The translations under genes were made by a program, and so were the position numbers. Under the pieces are notes generated by a model that did not search any database, was not told where the DNA came from, and worked only from the letters and a program-made list of their open reading frames with translations. This document shows, piece by piece, positions 62,036 through 64,000 of a stretch of 64,000 bases of DNA. Origin of the DNA: JAGVSR01 sp964589785 (lineage in GTDB: Bacteria > Pseudomonadota > Alphaproteobacteria > Rhizobiales > Hyphomicrobiaceae). How positions within the stretch are numbered: position 1 is the first letter of the stretch; each line of letters starts with the position of its first letter. The stretch is from positions 48,989-112,988 of the forward strand of contig CAZPUQ010000008.1 in the NCBI GenBank assembly GCA_964589785.1. Direction: 5' to 3'.

Positions 62036-63759
62036 CCCGCATCGCTTGCGCGATATACACGCGAAAGTCGACAGACGAAGGTCTTGAGAAGGAATTCAAT
62101 TCGCTCGATGCTCAGCGAGAGGCCTGCGAAGCGTACATCACGAGCCAGAAACACGCCGGCTGGATCGCGGTTCGCGACATGTACGACGACGGCGGCCTCT
62201 CCGGCGGTACGATGGAGCGTCCTGCGCTCAAGCGGCTGCTCGCTGATATCAAGTCAGGCAAGGTGCAGATCGTGGTTGTCTACAAGGTAGACCGGCTGAC
62301 GCGCTCGCTGGCCGACTTCGCCAAGATCGTAGACGTGCTCGACGCGCATGGCGCCTCATTCGTATCGGTGACGCAGCAGTTCAACACGACGACGTCCATG
62401 GGGCGGTTGACGCTCAACATGTTGCTCTCGTTCGCGCAATTCGAGCGCGAGATCGCGGGCGAGCGGATACGCGACAAGATTGCGGCGTCGAAGGCGAAGG
62501 GGATGTGGATGGGCGGCACTGTTCCGCTCGGGTACGACGTCAAGGATCGCAAGCTGGTCGTCAACGAGACCGACGCCAAGCTGGTTCAGAAAATCTTCTC
62601 ACGATACTCCGAGCTGGGCTCAGTGAGCTTGTTGCAGCCGGAACTCGACACTCAAGGCTATCGCAGCAAGCGCCGCGAGGGCACTGGTAGATGCTCAACC
62701 GGTGGTAGACCACTCTCGCGCGGGATCCTGTACCTCATCTTGCAGAATCGGCTGTATCGCGGTCAGGTCGCGCATAAGGGGAACATCTATGATGGCCAGC
62801 ACGAGGCGATCATCGACGCCGAGCTGTGGGACCGGGTTCAAGCCAAGCTCGCTTCGAACCGGAGGGAGCGCGCAATTGCCGTTGGCGCCGAGGCGCCAAG
62901 TCTGCTCTCAGGTTTGATATTCGACAGCGACGACAATCACATGACGCCGACACATGCAAACAAGCGGGGCAAGCGCTACCGCTATTACATCTCGGCGCCG
63001 CTGCTCGATCGCGGCTCACCAGGCGAAAATCCCATCCGTATACCGGCCACCGAGGTCGAAGGATTGGTGCTCGATCGGGTCCGCCACCTGCTCACAACGC
63101 AAAGTGAGCTCGTTCGACAGCTGTCGACTCTTAATCTGACCGCGACTCAGCTCGAGGGTGTCCTCAAGAGTGCCGTCTCAATGACGGAGTCATGGACATC
63201 TCTCCCTACTGACCAAATCAGGGCATTCGTCCGGGACGTTGTCTGTCGCGTTGCCGTGCGGTCCCGCGAAATTGAAATCTCGATTTCGATTCTGGGGCTG
63301 GCGCGGCGTCTTGGTATCAACCTCAAGGTCGAGCGTGGCGCTGTCGACGAGACCTTTGTTCTGCGTGTCGCCGCGCATCTTCGGAGTGCCTGGAAGGGCA
63401 AGCGGATCATTGTTGGTGAGCAGATCGGCCCGAAGCCCAATCTCCAGTGCCTCAAGTTGATGCGGGAGGCTTTCGCGGCGCGTGCCCTTGTCCTTTCAGA
63501 GGGAGATGAGAGCCTTACCGCGATCGCGCGGCGTCTTGGCAAGTGTCAGGTCCGGCTGACGGGTCTCGTTCGCCTCTCCTACCTCGCGCCGTCAATTGTC
63601 GAAGAGTTGATCTCTGGGCGCCACCCGATCGGCTTCTCAGCGAAGCGGCTTCTCAAGCGCTCGAAAGACCTTCCGGCGGACTGGCAGCAACAACGGAAAT
63701 TTCTCGGGCTCGCCGAGGGCGTTCCAGCTCCGTTCCCTCCGGCGTTTCCTCACCGCTGA
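62032..63759 (+). CDS. Large serine recombinase at the right end
   Basis: A 575-aa recombinase. Catalytic Ser is S13 in 'YTRKSTDEG'; 'VYKVDRLTRSLADFAKIVDVLD' and 'EREIAGERIRDKIAASKAKGMWMGG' complete the resolvase domain. The zinc-ribbon part seen in many such enzymes is 'HANKRGKRYRYYISAPLLDRG'. It is preceded by DUF3489, DUF2924 and a 66-aa gene, a standard Rhizobiales mobile-element tail. It ends 186 bp from tRNA-Arg. Confidence 0.92.
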   Translation: MTRIACAIYTRKSTDEGLEKEFNSLDAQREACEAYITSQKHAGWIAVRDMYDDGGLSGGTMERPALKRLLADIKSGKVQIVVVYKVDRLTRSLADFAKIVDVLDAHGASFVSVTQQFNTTTSMGRLTLNMLLSFAQFEREIAGERIRDKIAASKAKGMWMGGTVPLGYDVKDRKLVVNETDAKLVQKIFSRYSELGSVSLLQPELDTQGYRSKRREGTGRCSTGGRPLSRGILYLILQNRLYRGQVAHKGNIYDGQHEAIIDAELWDRVQAKLASNRRERAIAVGAEAPSLLSGLIFDSDDNHMTPTHANKRGKRYRYYISAPLLDRGSPGENPIRIPATEVEGLVLDRVRHLLTTQSELVRQLSTLNLTATQLEGVLKSAVSMTESWTSLPTDQIRAFVRDVVCRVAVRSREIEISISILGLARRLGINLKVERGAVDETFVLRVAAHLRSAWKGKRIIVGEQIGPKPNLQCLKLMREAFAARALVLSEGDESLTAIARRLGKCQVRLTGLVRLSYLAPSIVEELISGRHPIGFSAKRLLKRSKDLPADWQQQRKFLGLAEGVPAPFPPAFPHR

Positions 63760-63945
63760 CGCGCAAACGCAAGTCGCCAAAATGGCCCAACAGAGACGCT
63801 GCCGGGTTTCGGCCCCCAATCGGCAGTCTCGGACGTCTCTTTGTCGGGCGGAGTGTGTGGTATCGCCGCTAACTCGCGGAAAGTCGGGCGGAACTTGGCG
63901 CGGGCGCAAAGCAAGCCCGGACGTCTCTACACCCATGAAGTTGAC

Positions 63946-64000
63946 TGGCGCGCCCGAAAGGATTCGAACCTCTGACCCCCAGATTCGTAGTCTGGTGCTC
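63946..64000 (-). tRNA. tRNA-Arg (anticodon ACG), 3' part
   Basis: Read on the minus strand, the 3' part includes the anticodon stem CCAGA/TCTGG with loop CTACGAA (ACG), the T-arm AGAGGTTCGAATCCTTT and CGGGCGC-G-CCA ending at 63946. The 5' half lies beyond the window. Mobile elements often insert at tRNA 3' ends. Confidence 0.93.

Larger units (their letters stand above)
24343..63945. mobile_element. Putative defence island between core genes and tRNA-Arg
   Basis: From about 24.4 kb the base composition drops and core genes stop. The segment holds two large serine recombinases (27400 and 62032), ParB/RepB-like proteins, a ParB-fused methyltransferase, DUF5681/DUF3489/DUF2924 genes and three antiviral operons. 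It ends about 190 bp after the second recombinase, at tRNA-Arg. I could not find the terminal direct repeats: no copy of the tRNA 3' end was seen at the left edge. The left limit is therefore approximate, and the segment may be two nested elements. Confidence 0.65.

Overview
The window looks like chromosome of a high-GC alphaproteobacterium, most likely of the order Hyphomicrobiales (Rhizobiales). This rests on the lptB-rpoN-ptsN cluster, a DUF1150/Hsp20 pair, the NDUFA9-like oxidoreductase and Rhizobiales-style DUF2924/DUF3489/DUF5681 genes. It has two parts: ordinary chromosome from 1 to about 24.3 kb, and a mobile, defence-rich island from about 24.4 kb to a tRNA-Arg gene at the right edge. 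No species call is possible.

Core part (1-24.3 kb). A clipped gene and a HigA-like regulator are followed by a short-chain dehydrogenase, a bifunctional mannose-1-phosphate guanylyltransferase/isomerase, infC (probably starting at a rare ATC codon), a GT4 glycosyltransferase, an alpha/beta hydrolase and a coiled-coil exported protein. Next come an overlapping leftward set (NAD-binding protein, queG, glutathione transferase), then uppP. The leftward envelope/nitrogen-regulation cluster reads RNase D, a fused LptC-LptA protein, lptB, rpoN, ptsN; the hpf gene that usually sits between rpoN and ptsN is not visible. After tRNA-Leu(CAG) come an NDUFA9-like protein, a TonB-dependent receptor with a downstream exported partner, DUF1150 and a small heat-shock protein, and two exported proteins of unknown role.

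Island, left part (24.4-35 kb). After about 0.9 kb without a convincing gene there is an Nmad3-Nmad2 pair (domains tied to DNA base modification), a truncated XRE relic, and an operon of a large serine recombinase with two ParB/RepB-like proteins. Then follow a ParB-domain DNA methyltransferase with two small genes (one DUF5681), a PD-(D/E)XK-like nuclease, and a regulatory patch with a duplicated 84-bp promoter segment and a long hairpin.

Island, defence core (35-61 kb). Three systems lie in a row: (i) a two-gene operon of an 826-aa protein with two phospholipase-D/HKD motifs and a 528-aa protein of unknown fold; (ii) a complete type III CBASS operon on the minus strand (Cap6/TRIP13, a Cap8-like protein, Cap7/HORMA, CD-NTase, Cap4 nuclease-SAVED) with divergent capH-capP regulators and overlapping promoters around an operator-like inverted repeat; (iii) a six-gene plus-strand operon: HigA-like HTH, a 1746-aa YprA/DruE-like helicase with DUF1998-type cysteines, an SNF2 helicase like DISARM DrmD, a 1509-aa adenine methyltransferase like DrmMI, a Rad50/DUF2326-like ATPase and an HNH endonuclease. 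The third is the most exciting item. It shares two subunits with class 1 DISARM, but one giant Druantia-like helicase replaces DrmA+DrmB, which is the arrangement reported for DISARM-Druantia 'missing link' systems (ARMADA).

Island, right end (61-64 kb). DUF3489, DUF2924, a small ORF and a second large serine recombinase are packed with overlapping ends up to about 190 bp from tRNA-Arg(ACG). The element therefore carries a recombinase near each end, and could be one island or two nested insertions.
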